Positions 1 through 9,477 of a stretch of 64,000 nt of DNA are shown piece by piece (within the stretch, counting starts at the first letter, position 1; the number at the start of each line of letters is the position of its first letter). Source of the stretch: Epichloe hybrida. Its lineage: Eukaryota; Ascomycota; Sordariomycetes; Hypocreales; Clavicipitaceae. Made by a program: the position numbers and the translations under genes. The notes below the pieces were generated by a model that saw only the letters and a list, made by a program, of their open reading frames with translations, did not search any database and had not been told where the DNA came from. The DNA lies in NCBI GenBank assembly GCA_019022495.1, contig JAFEKR010000034.1, positions 62,001 to 126,000 of the forward strand, in the 5' to 3' direction.

Positions 1-1294
1 TACCCTTTCATTTTTGACAGCACATGAAATATATGTCTGAAAGCCCAAGTCATCTCTCAGGCTCCTGTGATTACTGGGATATTTGTGTCAGAGACAAGCA
101 TGCGCAAATAGGAGGCCACCTCACTTACCAAAGCTTAGCGACACCTTCATAGTATGACAGACCTCCTTCCAGGCGTTTTCCACGTTTCAAGAGATACTCT
201 GACAGTCCCCTTGCAATCTGATAGTCCGACTCCGCGTAATGCCTGACCGGCAGATATACCTTCGATGTCGGCAGTTTCGCACCCGGCCTGAGCTCAAAGT
301 AGTAGAGTAGGCCTCCCGTACGGTGATGTTTACTTTTGAGCGGCTTGGACCGAGCTTCCGCCGTGTTTTCCACTGCAAAGCAAGCGCACCAAAGTTCTTC
401 CAAAGAGTTGACTGTGTCATCCGCAAACTTGGAGGTGCGACCGCCCAGGGTCATAACATCGAGCACGCTATTGAAGGTTGTGTTTCTCGACCTAACGTAG
501 ATCTTGAGTCGAGAATCGGCAGGATTGACGCAGTCGACCGCAAATATTTCCGCTTGAAGCTGATTTTCCGGTGCCTGGGACCGCATGTATGCTTTCATTG
601 CTTCCAGAGAGGCTGCTAAGGAATTGTCCGTTTGCGGCATTCCCAAAATGCTCTCCTCAATCAATTCGAGGTTTGTCTTGCAACAAGCAGTCGACCTCAG
701 GGCTGGAAGGAAATAATACTTGACCGCCATGCTGCCCTTGTCCAGATCAAATGCGATAAATGTTTGCGATAGTGGCCCAGTCGCCGTAGTTCGTGCTGAT
801 TGCTTGTTCCTCGTGTCAGCAACAACAAGGCTGCTAAGGAAGTGTCTATACCACTTGAGATCCAAGTCGGGGGCCCAGGGCAGAGTGTCTCCAAGGCAGA
901 TGACAGTAGCCTTGCTATTCAATGGGTCTGACTCGGTGCCCGCAAGCCAACCGATGGGTTCTGCTGCATACCGAACGATGGGTGTAACACTCTTTTCGGA
1001 CCAGCTCCAACTCATTTCCAACGGCGTGTGATCGTCAGTCATGAAGCTTTTCCAAAGCGCCTTGTTCTCGATTCTCGTTGGATACGGGCCAAGCGAGCGT
1101 GCAACGTGCTCTTTGAAGAAGACTCGGTGAATCGCTTGAGAATCTTCTGCGTACCCAGCGAGTCTCATCATTAAAGTGAGCATGCTTCCAACGTCATCAT
1201 CCCAGAGTCTTCTATGGTACTCTTTGTCGATGATGTATTCATCTTGAATCGCAATCGATGTCTCGTATACCTTGGTCGATTTCGCAGCAAAACT
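1..1294 (-). CDS. DMATS-type aromatic prenyltransferase, partial (both ends incomplete)
   Basis: Fungal ABBA-fold prenyltransferase, the family that moves a dimethylallyl group onto tryptophan, tyrosine or cyclic dipeptides. Visible coding exons are 1294-129 and 64-1, with a 64-bp GT-AG intron (65-128) whose phase fits. Family landmarks are an N-terminal stretch reading LTLMMRLAGY then FFKEHV..LGPYP, a central SMAVKYYFLPAL strand, KVYLPVRHYAESD near the C-terminal third, and LGFQTYISCAV in the last exon, all typical of DMATS enzymes. The C-terminus lies left of the window. The N-terminal exon is unresolved: the frame is open up to an acceptor-like CTAG at 1295-1298, and the first in-frame ATG (1183) would skip conserved sequence, so a short upstream exon is probably missing. 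It is divergent from the GliI-like gene. Sirodesmin-type ETP clusters carry a DMATS enzyme (SirD, a tyrosine O-prenyltransferase), so that role is possible but inferred. No inactivating lesion is visible in this part. Confidence 0.85.
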
Positions 1295-1941
1295 CTAGAC
1301 GAGGGCGTTAGAACCGATTATTGACCAACGAATTGAAGTAGTCACCTTGATGATCAACTTAACCTGAGAGATGATTTTTTTTGAAACTGCAAAAGTCATT
1401 ATACGTCTCAAAGTAAGCATAATGGTCAAGGAAGATCCATGGATATACGTACACTAAAGCCATGTTGTAGGAATGAAGATCACTAACGGACTGGTCACTA
1501 CTCATGAGGCAAATATTGTTAAGCTGTAAATCTACTTCAAGCATTCAAGGGAAAAGGTGAGCTAGCAGGCGAGATTTTATGGAAAGTAGCTCTCTTACAC
1601 CCACGATTCCTCGCCAAGTGCTACCTAGTTTGGAAAGCTTTTCGGGCCTGCCATGACCATGGCCAGGATCTCGCATGAGCCAGCACTAGCTTCTCACTTA
1701 CTACTGTTCAAGAAACTCCTTCGAAGGGTTTCTGATTGGGCTCCATCTCGGAGACAGGCTATGATCGGTGACAGGGGACTTGCCCGGATAGGACGCCGAG
1801 CTGTCCCCCAGCTCGGCGATTATGTCAATACGGACCAGTCAGTACTATCTGGCCAGTTTTTTTGTTGATGTAGCCTGCTCATATCCCTTGTCTTGGTAAC
1901 CCCTTCACTCACTGGCACTGAAAAAAAAACATTTTGTCGCA
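1295..1941. promoter_or_regulatory. Divergent promoter region between prenyltransferase and GliI-like gene
   Basis: About 650 bp without a convincing gene. It may hold the missing first exon of the prenyltransferase. Its clearest structure is a perfect inverted repeat at 1794-1818: arms CGCCGAGCTG and CAGCTCGGCG around a 5-nt spacer. CGG/CCG-containing palindromes are the usual targets of Zn2Cys6 pathway regulators, so this is a candidate operator for both genes (inference). Confidence 0.45.
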
Positions 1942-3354
1942 ATGCTTTCGAAACGGTCGCTAAAACGCAATCAGGTCCTGATACCGAAGCTATTGGATAA
2001 TCATGGCGCGCTTCTATATGGTGATACCAGTGTCATTGACTTGAGCACTGCGGAAAATCAGCTTTTGATGAAAGAGCTCCTCCTTTCGGACTTCAAGAAT
2101 ACCTTCAGCACATTTTCTTGGTCTAGTCATGTAAGTCGCCGTCGAAGAACAATTGACTCATCTCACTTCGTGCCTCCCCTCCCTTACAGACATCATTTTT
2201 CTGAACTACCTATCATGCCTGGCTAGGACTTGGCCTACAGTGAGGGCGTTGGAGGCTGCCCGAGAGTCCGGGGCCTCATCGCCGACCTCGCCAATGCCCA
2301 CTTCAATCCTCGGCTCAAAGTTGACAAGTCCCATATTGTTCTGGGTGCTGGTGGTTGTTTCGCACTGAATGCCTTGATTGATGAAATATGCGATCCCGGC
2401 GATGGGATTCTGATCGCTGCACCTTACTGGCCGGGACTTGATCTTTCCATTTCAGTTCACAACGATGCCGTACCCGTCATAGTGCAGATACCATTCGACG
2501 ACTTCTTCGGTATTCGGAGCATCCATCACTACGAAGCAGCCCTGGCGACGGCTGCGATTCCGGTAAAGGGCCTGATCATTTGCAATCCTCATAATCCTCT
2601 GGGTCGCAACTATCCGCAAGAGACGCTGCAGGCCACTCTGGACTTTTGCGCCGAGACCAACATCCACCTAATATCCGATGAGGTCTACGCACTTTCCCAG
2701 CATGCCAAACCGACGACAAGTAACTCAGTTGCCAACTTCTTCTCGGCACTTTCACTGGACACGACTCACGCCAAGGGCCTCGTTCATGTCCTGTATAGTC
2801 TGAGTAAAGACTTTGGGTGTAATGGTGTCCGCTTGGTGAGTGCTCCAAACTGTGCACGTCTTCATATCCTAAGCAGTTATTAGGGCGCCTTTATCTCCCA
2901 GGAGAATCGCGACGTCGTGATGAGCGGCGCGCTGAGTACTCACTGCCAGACATCAACCATGGCTACAATCGTAGCGCAGGAAATTATCTTAAAGCAGAGC
3001 AACATAGAGTACGTGGATACTCACGGTAGAGAGCTCCTAACTTCAGCCTATTCGATGGTAGCCACGTTCATGCAAGAGCGTAGGGTAGAACACGTCCCTG
3101 CGTAAAGCGGCATGTACGTATTTGCCAGGCTATGCCCTGTTCCATCTAGGGAGGCAGAGCAACTGTTCAGGTCTATCTTGAAGAAGAATGCAATAGTCAT
3201 TTCTGCAGGAACAGACTATCATCTTGAAATCCCTGGTTGGTTCCGGGTTTGTTATGCGTGTGAAGGGGAAAAACTTCAAAGGGGCCTAGAACGGATCTCT
3301 GTTTGCATCGAGGAGTTTAGACGAACACATGTCGGAGAAACTAAACTGGGATAA
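1942..3354 (+). pseudogene. GliI/ACC-synthase-like PLP aminotransferase, interrupted by an internal stop
   Basis: Class I/II PLP-dependent enzyme of the 1-aminocyclopropane-1-carboxylate synthase-like group. In ETP pathways (GliI) this family cleaves C-S bonds of glutathione-derived intermediates. Exons are 1942-2130, 2227-2835 and 2902-3354, all in phase. Seen in order: DLAYSEGVGG near residue 65, HFNPRLKV, GAGGCFALNAL, PGDGILIAAPYW, the substrate/PLP segment ICNPHNPLG, ISDEVYA, the Schiff-base lysine in SLSKDFG, and the carboxylate-binding region GWFRVCYA. Total length about 416 codons is normal for the family. A TAA at 3103-3105 interrupts the frame, and the same frame resumes at once with recognisable family sequence (MYVFARLCP). 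No intron removes the stop without a frame problem. The first intron uses a weak acceptor (CTAG at 2223-2226). Most likely a recent pseudogene; a sequencing error or read-through is the alternative. Confidence 0.8.
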
Positions 3355-3386
3355 TTGAAAATAAATTTCAGGAGGGAAAAAGCACT

Positions 3387-6300
3387 TTAGCTAAGAGAAA
3401 CGTTGAGTTCCGTCAAAAACCGTGCCATAGTACTGTCCGTGAAAATGTGTTTGAAGTATTCCACTTCCAAAATAACATCATCTTTGCCCTCATTGAATTC
3501 CACCAGGAGCGGAAATTTGGCCCCTTTGGCTCTCACTGACTGAACTTCAATGGACACTCCGGGGAGCTCCATATTCCGGATCACGCGATCCTCGAATCGG
3601 TTATATACGATCATGACGTCAAAGAGCAGATCTTCCCCAACTAGCTCCCTAATATGGAACGACGGAACTGCGTGAGCCAGTACAGATTTGAGAGTGCTTC
3701 GAACCATCGGCACCATGGTCTGCATGGACATGGATTCCTCCATCTTCACGCGCACAGGGAGCGCGTCCAAGAATACGCCCAACAGTTGCTCTGTTCCCGG
3801 CTCCAGTCGGTCCATAAATGGTACTCCAAAGCTTATGTCGCCAAACCCCAAAGCGCTTCTCAGGGCCCATGCGGTCGCCGCTAGATAGAATTCGATCGAA
3901 GAGTCCGAGCCACTACGTTTCAGTCGCCTGGGAACCGAGTGAGCCGTTCCGGGGCTGAAGTTCGGGGATCGGATGATTTTTGAAAATTCTCTTCCACGAT
4001 GCTCCAATTGTGCGTGCCAAAACTTGCAAACATCGCTTCCGAGCGCTCGTTGTAGCTGAGATTCCCTCCACGATGCCCAGTCACTATATTGAACGACAGG
4101 TCGATCGGAGCTATCGACCTCTGCATTGCTGATCAAGGCACGATATGTGTCACCTACTTCAGTCAACAGTACTTGCGTTGATACCTGGTCGGTCATGATG
4201 TGGTGTTGAACAAGAATGAGTTCCGTTCGGTTTTGCGTTTCTGAGAGCGCGACTCGCACCGCGGATTCGGTGAGATCGAACGCCCGGTCGACATAATCAT
4301 CAAGTGCTTCGGGGTCAGACACGTGTAGCCAGTCCACCTGAAATACTTTCCTGCCTATAATCCTCCGCGTTAAGCCATCCTCATTCTTGTAAGTGGCGTT
4401 CAGGATATCGTGTTGCGAAAGAACAATCTGCAGAGCACGAGCCAAATGGCTTGAACTGATACTCCCGGAAAATGTGATCTTGTGGGCAACATTGAAAGCC
4501 GACTTGCTCAAAGACTGATCATGCATTCTCATGAATTCTTCCTCCAAGTATGACAACTTTGATTCATATGGCCTTGATTGCTTCGAAAACTGCGAAAAAG
4601 AAATCCGGCCAGTATCCAATTGTCCGTTCTTTTTGAGGTGTTCCTGGATGGCCGCAGCGAGTGACTCTATGCGAGTGTTCAAAATGAAGATACCCGAGGG
4701 TATCTTTAACCCCATTTTGGAGGACACCTTTTGCGCTGCGGCGATCTGTTTTAACGAGTTTCCACCGATGCTAAGGAACTCGTCCTCGGTTGAGAGCGGA
4801 AATTCCTCGTCGAGATCAAGGACCTCTCGCCAGACTCGCGAGATCAATAGCTCCATCTCGTCGAATATCGACGCTGTGGTTGGGCGAGGGGATTCAATTG
4901 AGCGCATAAGGGCCTTGCGATCCAGCTTTTGGTTCGGCGTGGTCGGAAATGACGGGAGTGCGGTGATTGATTGAGGTATTGCATAATTTGGCAATTCTCG
5001 ACGCAAAAGATTGCAAAGATCCGAGCTCGTTGCGTTTTCCGGTGTAGCAAAGGCATAAATTGTGTTTTCTGACACAATCGCAACGGCCTGGGCCACGATA
5101 TCGCTTGATCGTCGTATCGCCCGCCCGACCTCCTCCAACTCTACTCGGTACCCTCGAACTTTTACTTGATGATCGGCCCGGCCAACGAAGCGCAAGTCCA
5201 TGCTCTCAGTCCAATATCCCAGGTCACCAGCTCGATACATGCGATGCCCGTAACGGAACGGATCTTGGACAAAGACTTTCTTGGTCATTTCCTCGGCATC
5301 TTTGCCAATATACCTCTCCATAACTTGAACTCCAAAGAGGCAGATTTCTCCAATGACACCAACGGGAACTGGCCGGGAGAGATGGTCGAGTACATAAGCC
5401 CCAACGCGAGGTACTGTTTTGCCGATTGTCACTGCCTTTCCAGGCACGAGTCGAGCGTATGAAACAGCTATCGTACATTCACATGGCCCGTAAAAGTTGT
5501 AGAGAGTCCTTCCAGCGGACCATCGATCAGCGAGCTCTTGAGGAACAGCTTCCCCTATCAAGTAAATTGTATCAAGATTCTGAACATCTTTGGGCGAGAG
5601 TACCGAGAGAAGGGAAGGCGTGATCATGGTGGCATGGACCTGACTGAGGTGTGCAAACGGGTCAGCAGGGTCTTTGAGAACCAACGTCGCCCCGTAACAC
5701 AGTGTGCCGAGTATCTCTGCGATGTTGACATCGAATCCAGCAGAGAATATCTGTGCATGTAGTCTGCCGGGACGAGCATGGAGTCTCGCCGGTTCAAAGG
5801 AGAGATGTGACATGGTGGCGCGATGAGTAACCATGATGCCTTTTGGGTTGCCTGTCGACCCAGACGTGAACACTATGTATGCATAGTCATCAGGCTCTGT
5901 AATGGTTTCCAGTCTGTCTGCTGCATCATTGCGTGCTTTTCCACCGTCTAGAAGTTCATCAAGTAGAAATTTCCGCGTAGGTAGACAAGAAAGGACGTCG
6001 AGGCACTCTGCATTGGGGTAGATGCACAGCGCTGCATTGGCCGTTTCCAACATGGACTCCATACGTTGTGGAGGAAGCTTCGTATCGAGAGGCAAATAGG
6101 TTGCGCCGGCTTTGATGATTGATAAGACACCAAGAAGCCAGTTCTGGCTCCCATCGCCCAACAGAGCCACCACCTCTCGTGGTCGAACAATTGATGCAAT
6201 GGATCTTGCTAGCGCATTCGACGTGTTTTCCATTTCTTTGTATGAGAACTCGCCTAGCGTTGACTTCATCGCAATCGAATGTGGCCAAGTGTCGACTCCG

Positions 6301-6740
6301 GCCTCGAATGCGGCCTTTAGTGTTTGATGAGCGGAGTATGGTGCAAAGAGTGATGTAGAATTGCGTGTCAAACACAATGTCTCCTTCATGTCAAGCATCG
6401 TGCTACTCACTTCAGCCAGAGTTGTCGAGATGGGACTGAGAAGAGACAAGCAGATGTTCTTGAAGTGGTCAAGAAGGCTCGAAACAGTGTGTGACTCGTA
6501 TTGAGAGCGCTTGTACACTGCCCGAAACTCCAAAGACTCCTCCGCATCTTGTACTCGCATCGTCAGGCCGAACTCTGGCCAGTCCGTCCGATCATAAGTC
6601 CATGTGGATAGTACGGATAGCGCCGGTTGCTCAGGGCTCTTGTACACAGGTAAATCATACTCCAAGAATAGAGCCGTCGAGAAAATTCGCGAAAGGCTAC
6701 CCGAAGCAATCTCCTGCAGTATTTGCGAAGCAGACCGCCG
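3387..6740 (-). CDS. Truncated nonribosomal peptide synthetase: end of C, then A-T-C
   Basis: Single uninterrupted frame of about 1,100 codons. The N-terminal ~100 residues resemble only the tail of a condensation domain. An adenylation domain follows with YIVFTSGSTGNPKG (about residue 262 counted from 6665), FDVNIAEI, NFYGPCECT, YRAGDLGYW, a hinge region reading KVRGYRVELEE, and NQKLDRKAL. Next is a carrier domain with the phosphopantetheine serine in FLSIGGNSLKQ (about 635). A full condensation domain follows with HHIMTDQ (about 820) and GVFLDALPVRV, ending without a terminal carrier. GliP/SirP-type dioxopiperazine synthetases are A-T-C-A-T-C, so this looks like their second half. No proper start is seen: the frame stays open beyond the first in-frame ATG (6560) and continues out of frame into the GliT-like gene near 6720-6780. 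The catalytic motifs present look intact; the substrate cannot be read off. Confidence 0.85.
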   Translation of the reverse strand, partial: RRSASQILQEIASGSLSRIFSTALFLEYDLPVYKSPEQPALSVLSTWTYDRTDWPEFGLTMRVQDAEESLEFRAVYKRSQYESHTVSSLLDHFKNICLSLLSPISTTLAEVSSTMLDMKETLCLTRNSTSLFAPYSAHQTLKAAFEAGVDTWPHSIAMKSTLGEFSYKEMENTSNALARSIASIVRPREVVALLGDGSQNWLLGVLSIIKAGATYLPLDTKLPPQRMESMLETANAALCIYPNAECLDVLSCLPTRKFLLDELLDGGKARNDAADRLETITEPDDYAYIVFTSGSTGNPKGIMVTHRATMSHLSFEPARLHARPGRLHAQIFSAGFDVNIAEILGTLCYGATLVLKDPADPFAHLSQVHATMITPSLLSVLSPKDVQNLDTIYLIGEAVPQELADRWSAGRTLYNFYGPCECTIAVSYARLVPGKAVTIGKTVPRVGAYVLDHLSRPVPVGVIGEICLFGVQVMERYIGKDAEEMTKKVFVQDPFRYGHRMYRAGDLGYWTESMDLRFVGRADHQVKVRGYRVELEEVGRAIRRSSDIVAQAVAIVSENTIYAFATPENATSSDLCNLLRRELPNYAIPQSITALPSFPTTPNQKLDRKALMRSIESPRPTTASIFDEMELLISRVWREVLDLDEEFPLSTEDEFLSIGGNSLKQIAAAQKVSSKMGLKIPSGIFILNTRIESLAAAIQEHLKKNGQLDTGRISFSQFSKQSRPYESKLSYLEEEFMRMHDQSLSKSAFNVAHKITFSGSISSSHLARALQIVLSQHDILNATYKNEDGLTRRIIGRKVFQVDWLHVSDPEALDDYVDRAFDLTESAVRVALSETQNRTELILVQHHIMTDQVSTQVLLTEVGDTYRALISNAEVDSSDRPVVQYSDWASWRESQLQRALGSDVCKFWHAQLEHRGREFSKIIRSPNFSPGTAHSVPRRLKRSGSDSSIEFYLAATAWALRSALGFGDISFGVPFMDRLEPGTEQLLGVFLDALPVRVKMEESMSMQTMVPMVRSTLKSVLAHAVPSFHIRELVGEDLLFDVMIVYNRFEDRVIRNMELPGVSIEVQSVRAKGAKFPLLVEFNEGKDDVILEVEYFKHIFTDSTMARFLTELNVSLS

Positions 6741-7738
6741 GTCAAGTCGGCCAAAAGCTGTGTGGAAGCCATTTGTCCGGCTACATGGCCGCTGAATACA
6801 GCATTCGGTACATTCTTCAGCATGGCGCCGTTGTCGCCGGCGGCGAAAACTCCACGCACACTGGCTTGCTGGAAGGGACTTGATGCTTTCACCTCGCCGT
6901 TGGGTGCCTTCTCCAGCCCAAGTTCATCGGCCAAGTTGCCCCTAGGCTTCGTAGGCGGCTGATGAGCAAGATAATCCTCCGCCACCTCTGAGCCATCTTC
7001 AAACCGAATCACAACGCCTTTCCCCCCACTGCCGGCAGCAAACTCCTTAATTTTCCGTGTATCGGTCTTCATGTTCGTTGCGGTACCGAAACCCGAAACT
7101 ATCTCAACCGCCAGCGTCTCATTTCCGTTGCAGTAGAGCGTGACGGATTTACTCAGGGCCGTTACTTGGCGGGCTATGTGAAGAGCGGTGTTGACGTTTC
7201 CTAGCGGACCGACCGCAAGAACGCCAGCAGTAGCGCCTCGCTGCTCGTAACCTTTGCAGTATAGACAATGAAAGCTGAACCAGGAATCAGCGGCTGCGAC
7301 CCGACGACATAGTCCATAGTCCCCCAACGTCAGTACTTACATGGCTTTGCCCCAAAGTTCGGCATATCCAGGGATGTCTAGCATCACATCCTCCACGCCA
7401 GTTGCAAGAATCACTTTCTTTCCGCTCCAAGACTTTCCATTCTCATCAGAAAGTCGAAAAGTCTCCTCATTCGTCTTCTTGGCCGCAACAATATTGGCAT
7501 TCTCCAAGATGCGAATGGAACCATAGTGCTGAGTAATCTGTGATTGCGCCGTGGAGCGGAAGTCACTGGGAGGCTTGTGATCCCACCCAGGATTCAGATG
7601 CATAAAATCAGCTGCCGCGTTACGATACTTGCCATTGTCAAAGACAATAGCGGTCTGGTTCTGACGGGCGAAAGCCAGAGCAGCGCTCAAGCCGAAAGGC
7701 GCTGGCCTGCCCCTCGCAATAACAACATAACCGCATCT
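6563..7738 (-). pseudogene. GliT-like thioredoxin-reductase-fold dithiol oxidase, degenerate at both ends
   Basis: FAD/NADPH-dependent oxidoreductase of the GliT/SirT group, which forms the ETP disulfide and gives self-protection in characterised pathways. Exon 1 is about 7738-7341; a 65-bp intron (7276-7340) splits an Ile codon; exon 2 starts at 7275. The redox pair CLYC follows IFH, then KGYEQRG, and near the end GVFAAGDN, as expected for the family. Three defects are visible. There is no ATG: an in-frame TAG lies at 7739-7741, and the ATG of the divergent neighbour is only 26 bp from the remnant. The N-terminal dinucleotide loop reads ARGRPAPFGLS instead of a GxGxxG loop. The normal C-terminus is lost: after about 6720-6760 the frame enters DNA that, in another frame, is NRPS coding, and it ends at 6563 with an unrelated tail. 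Probably non-functional. Confidence 0.8.
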
Positions 7739-7763
7739 CTAATCCTCATGCAACATCGCCACC

Positions 7764-8576
7764 ATGCCTCCCAAAACAGCGATTGAAAGGACCAAAGAGC
7801 AACATCTGGCTAATGCGCCGCGTCCGGAGTACAAGGCGCCCGACTTCCTGAGGCATTGGCGTCTAAGCTATAACAGCGGCCCTTGGGGTTTCTATGTCAT
7901 TCGCACTGCGCTGTATGGCCAAGATGGTAAATGGGAAGAGTTCAAGACTCGGTTTAACAGACTTGTCAATATTCCCTTTGACCAAGCCGTGCAGGCCCAC
8001 CGCGGACATGAGTATGAAGAGGTTGCCAAGGGACGTAAGATGTTCACCATACAATGGATTGAAGACGAACAACTAGCTGGAGCAAATGCCAACGTTTTAC
8101 GCAAGCGTTATGCCACAATGAAAATGGACAAAGACGTGAAAGGAACGCTTGATCTTGGCATGTTCCTCTGCGCGTCTCCCGAGGCAGTAGAGTCTGTTCT
8201 CTCACCAATTCAAGATAATCTGCCAACCACCGAGACTCTAGCCTTTCGCGATGAGGCGCCATTCTTGCTAGCAGTCATGATGGAGGAATCTATGAATCCA
8301 CACGGCAATGAAGAGCCGTATGACCCCGAAGATCCTCACCACGAGGCAAACTGGTACAAGTCTGTCTTCAAGGTGCCTATTGAACTTATTGCCGACGAGT
8401 TCTGGAAGACAATAGAAGGTCCTATTATGGAGCTTACGAGAATTACACGTAATGTTAGAGGAAGCACGGAACTAGGAGGAGAGCTTCCAAAGATAATTCC
8501 CTTGGACGAGCCATATGAATATTGGTGGGGAGCGGGACCAACACCAAGGTCTATTAAGAGGAGGAGGATGAGGTGA
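7764..8576 (+). CDS. Hypothetical protein, 270 aa
   Basis: Intronless frame starting at an ATG in good context (ACCATG). The protein is acidic in the middle, rich in aromatic residues at the ends, and finishes with a short basic tail (KRRRMR). No signal peptide, membrane segment or motif that I recognise. Internal reads such as WRLSYNSGPWGFYVIRTALYG and EYWWGAGPTPRSIK look like a genuine conserved fungal protein rather than a chance frame. Its start lies 26 bp from the degenerate end of the GliT-like remnant on the other strand. It therefore marks the right border of the metabolite cluster, or a rearrangement junction. No function is proposed. Confidence 0.7.
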   Translation: MPPKTAIERTKEQHLANAPRPEYKAPDFLRHWRLSYNSGPWGFYVIRTALYGQDGKWEEFKTRFNRLVNIPFDQAVQAHRGHEYEEVAKGRKMFTIQWIEDEQLAGANANVLRKRYATMKMDKDVKGTLDLGMFLCASPEAVESVLSPIQDNLPTTETLAFRDEAPFLLAVMMEESMNPHGNEEPYDPEDPHHEANWYKSVFKVPIELIADEFWKTIEGPIMELTRITRNVRGSTELGGELPKIIPLDEPYEYWWGAGPTPRSIKRRRMR

Positions 8577-9477
8577 GAATGGCAAACTCGGATGTCCCGC
8601 AAGGCGTAATCCTACATTTTCCTCCTCCCTATAACCCTATAACTGACTGGCCAAATAACTAAATAACCAATTAAATAATCGACTGATTTGACTAATTAGG
8701 GTGAATTCGCACTAAAACACTGTGGTCTTTAGCATATTAGAGCGATTTTTCACTGCTTACTTGATTAGGATTCAGAGGCACTACCATGGATACGAGACAA
8801 ACTTCGGTAGAGCCGAAATTTACTGTATGCCCGCAGATCAGTAGTTCAGTCGTGACGACCAGCGAACACCGGCTGTTGCATGTTTTTTGTCCGTCGCGTC
8901 ACAGGCAGGTAATACGTTCAACCGTTGGGTGATTGTCGCCTGTGGGTTGTGGCTTGTGGCGGGACTTTTGGCTACGTTGAGTCGCTGACTAAGGAAATTT
9001 CCCGTGTTTCCCGCAGGAATGCGCCAGACTATGTATGTAGTGTTCAAAGCATCAGGTTGATGACAAAAGACAAGGGGCCCGACAGCAATGAGCATGTCAC
9101 AGAATTGAGATACCTAGGGCATTAGGCGTTGATCGTCCAAGCCATGCATCTTTCGAGTTTCATCCATAGTCGTCGTGGTCTGCAGTAGGTACGAAGCCGC
9201 CTTTGATTCAATTTCGTCGCCACTTAATAAATTTTGCTCCAAGCTGTGTCATTTGTGTATCTGGAAGCGGCAGAATTTTGGGGCACGATATAAGGGCAAC
9301 CGGCGCGACTTACTCAGCAAATTTCTCCGACCGCCCGCAATCAAGGTAGCGACCAGCCCGTCTTTGCAGTCGCTGTCCAAGAGTAACGAGCCGCAAGTCG
9401 CCAATCGTACCAAATCTACCCATTGCAATCCGTCGTCGCATGTGTCACTCACTGTGACACCCGATAGAATTGCCATT
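8577..9477. other. Intergenic, AT-rich then TBF1 promoter
   Basis: About 900 bp without a supported gene. The first 180 bp are AT-rich with short TAACC/TAACTA-like runs. The rest is presumably the upstream region of the TBF1-like gene. The frame of TBF1 exon 1 is open back to 9175 but has no ATG before 9478. Confidence 0.5.

Noticed and set aside
1359..1544. 61-codon frame as first exon of the prenyltransferase
   Set aside because: The sequence does not resemble a DMATS N-terminus and its donor phase does not match the acceptor at 1295.
6563..7327. A functional GliT-NRPS fusion protein
   Set aside because: The two recognisable sequences are in different reading frames, so a single polypeptide is not encoded without splicing, for which no convincing sites were found.
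9175..9477. Upstream extension of the TBF1-like protein
   Set aside because: The frame is open but has no ATG before 9478 and the sequence is not protein-like.
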